Assembly (NCBI GenBank): GCA_937915075.1
Contig: CALDMA010000022.1
Span: forward strand, 1-6,802
Direction: 5' to 3'
Length of the DNA: 6,802 nucleotides
Source: an uncultured Oscillospiraceae bacterium
GTDB taxonomy: Bacteria; Bacillota; Clostridia; Oscillospirales; Oscillospiraceae
Shown: positions 6,581-6,802 of the stretch, in pieces
How positions within the stretch are numbered: the stretch's first letter is position 1
How the letters are laid out: the number at the start of each line of letters is the position of its first letter
Translations under genes and position numbers: made by a program
Notes under the pieces: generated by a model
What the model was told of the DNA's origin: nothing
Database searches by the model: none
The model's input: only the letters and a program-made list of their open reading frames with translations

Positions 6581-6594
6581 ACTACAAAAGTCGT
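6581..6594. promoter_or_regulatory. Probable BlaI operator 2 (ACTAC-N4-GTCGT)
   Basis: ACTACAAAAGTCGT matches the dyad ACTAC-N4-GTNGT that resembles known BlaI/MecI operators (core TACA-N2-TGTA, clostridial form near ACTACA-N2-TGTAGT). Its outer half-sites are identical to those of the site at 6607-6620, 26 bp away (about 2.5 helical turns). It lies just downstream of the predicted transcription start, between promoter and repressor gene. Confidence 0.7.
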
Positions 6595-6601
6595 TTTCTT
6601 A

Positions 6602-6630
6602 TTTATACTACGTTCGTCGTAATTTGTCAA
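6602..6630 (-). promoter_or_regulatory. Sigma-A promoter of the repressor-sensor-vanW operon
   Basis: Read on the minus strand: TTGACA (6630-6625), a 17-base spacer, TATAAA (6607-6602). This is a near-consensus, intrinsically strong promoter, as expected for a promoter that is held off by a repressor. Operator 1 fills most of the spacer. Confidence 0.88.
6607..6620. promoter_or_regulatory. Probable BlaI operator 1 (ACTAC-N4-GTCGT) in the promoter spacer
   Basis: ACTACGTTCGTCGT sits between the -35 and -10 elements of the operon promoter. Flanked by T and A it forms the imperfect dyad TAC-T-ACG-TT-CGT-C-GTA. Occupation by the dimeric repressor would block RNA polymerase directly. Confidence 0.75.
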
Positions 6631-6695
6631 GCACCCGATTTGGCAGGAAAACGCCGCGGCTCTCATCCTCTCCGCCGCCGCATTTTACCCGATGT

Positions 6696-6714
6696 AAAAA
6701 AGTTGAAAAAAGGG
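6696..6714 (+). promoter_or_regulatory. UP-element-like A-tracts upstream of the tRNA promoter
   Basis: Two runs of six A (6696-6701 and 6706-6711) are exactly 10 bases apart, hence in helical phase. The second, AAAAAAGGG at 6706-6714, fits the proximal UP subsite consensus AAAAAARNR and falls at about -46 to -38 of the promoter. Such sites contact the alpha subunit C-terminal domain of RNA polymerase and raise stable-RNA transcription. Confidence 0.5.
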
Positions 6715-6715
6715 C

Positions 6716-6744
6716 TTGACAGCCGCCCTCCCCTATGCTATACT
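6716..6744 (+). promoter_or_regulatory. Strong sigma-A promoter of the tRNA gene or operon
   Basis: TTGACA (6716-6721), a 17-base spacer and TATACT (6739-6744) with TGC just before it (extended -10). Transcription should start near 6751, about 29 bases before the mature tRNA 5' end. Confidence 0.88.
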
Positions 6745-6779
6745 CTCCATTGTTCCGAGCGCGAAAGCCTTGAACCGAT

Positions 6780-6802
6780 GGGGGTTTAGCTCAGCTGGGA
6801 GA
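6780..6802 (+). tRNA. tRNA, first 23 nt only (identity not determinable)
   Basis: GGGGGTT forms the 5' acceptor strand, followed by the invariant T8-A9 and the D-arm start GCTCAGCTGGGAGA, with G18-G19 in the loop. The window ends before the anticodon, so the amino acid cannot be assigned. GGG-starting tRNAs such as Ala or Val are plausible. The strong promoter just upstream supports a real tRNA gene, possibly the first of a cluster. Confidence 0.85.

Noticed and set aside
1..6802. Mobile elements, CRISPR arrays or attachment sites.
   Set aside because: No transposase or integrase, no regularly spaced repeats and no terminal inverted repeats were seen. The tRNA at the right edge is a possible integration site in principle, but its 3' end is outside the window.

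Overview
The window looks like chromosomal DNA of a GC-rich member of the Clostridia, most like the Oscillospiraceae/Ruminococcaceae. The pointers are sigma-A type promoters, AGGAG-type ribosome binding sites, a BlaI/BlaR1-type regulator pair, a stand-alone VanW protein, a Cys/Gly/Asn-rich micro-protein, and strong G/C preference at third codon positions with TGA used as an ordinary stop. The genus cannot be fixed from this sequence. Almost everything lies on the minus strand; only a micro-protein gene and a tRNA at the right edge are on the plus strand.

Layout from left to right. Positions 1-656 (minus) hold the N-terminal part of MltG, the membrane-bound endolytic murein transglycosylase, cut by the window edge before its catalytic half. 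Divergent from it is a 42-residue Cys-rich membrane micro-protein gene (770-898, plus), followed by a hairpin terminator. Convergent to that is a two-gene minus-strand operon: a WecG/TagA/CpsF family glycosyltransferase (1639-2361) and thymidylate kinase (971-1642), joined by an ATGA overlap and preceded by a good promoter at 2392-2421.

The rest of the minus strand, about 6630 down to 2451, reads as one regulated operon. It begins with a sigma-A promoter (TTGACA, 17 bp, TATAAA) carrying two matching operators of the form ACTAC-N4-GTCGT. Next come a BlaI-family repressor (6174-6560), an M56/BlaR1-type membrane metalloprotease-sensor (4376-6172) and, after a single in-frame TGA, a further 345 open codons (3341-4375). 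These extra codons have no credible start of their own and read as the missing C-terminal part of the sensor. The operon ends with vanW (2489-3310) and an 18-bp intrinsic terminator (2451-2490). The likely logic is that an envelope signal sensed by the ectodomain activates the protease, BlaI is inactivated, and the operon including vanW is expressed. The inducing signal and the function of VanW are not known from the sequence.

The right edge has a very strong plus-strand promoter with an UP-element-like A-tract region, driving a tRNA of which only the first 23 nucleotides are present.

The most notable observations are the in-frame TGA splitting the sensor gene, the placement of vanW under a BlaI/BlaR1-type switch with no other van genes visible, and the unfamiliar ectodomain. 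No stretch longer than about 220 bases lacks a gene.
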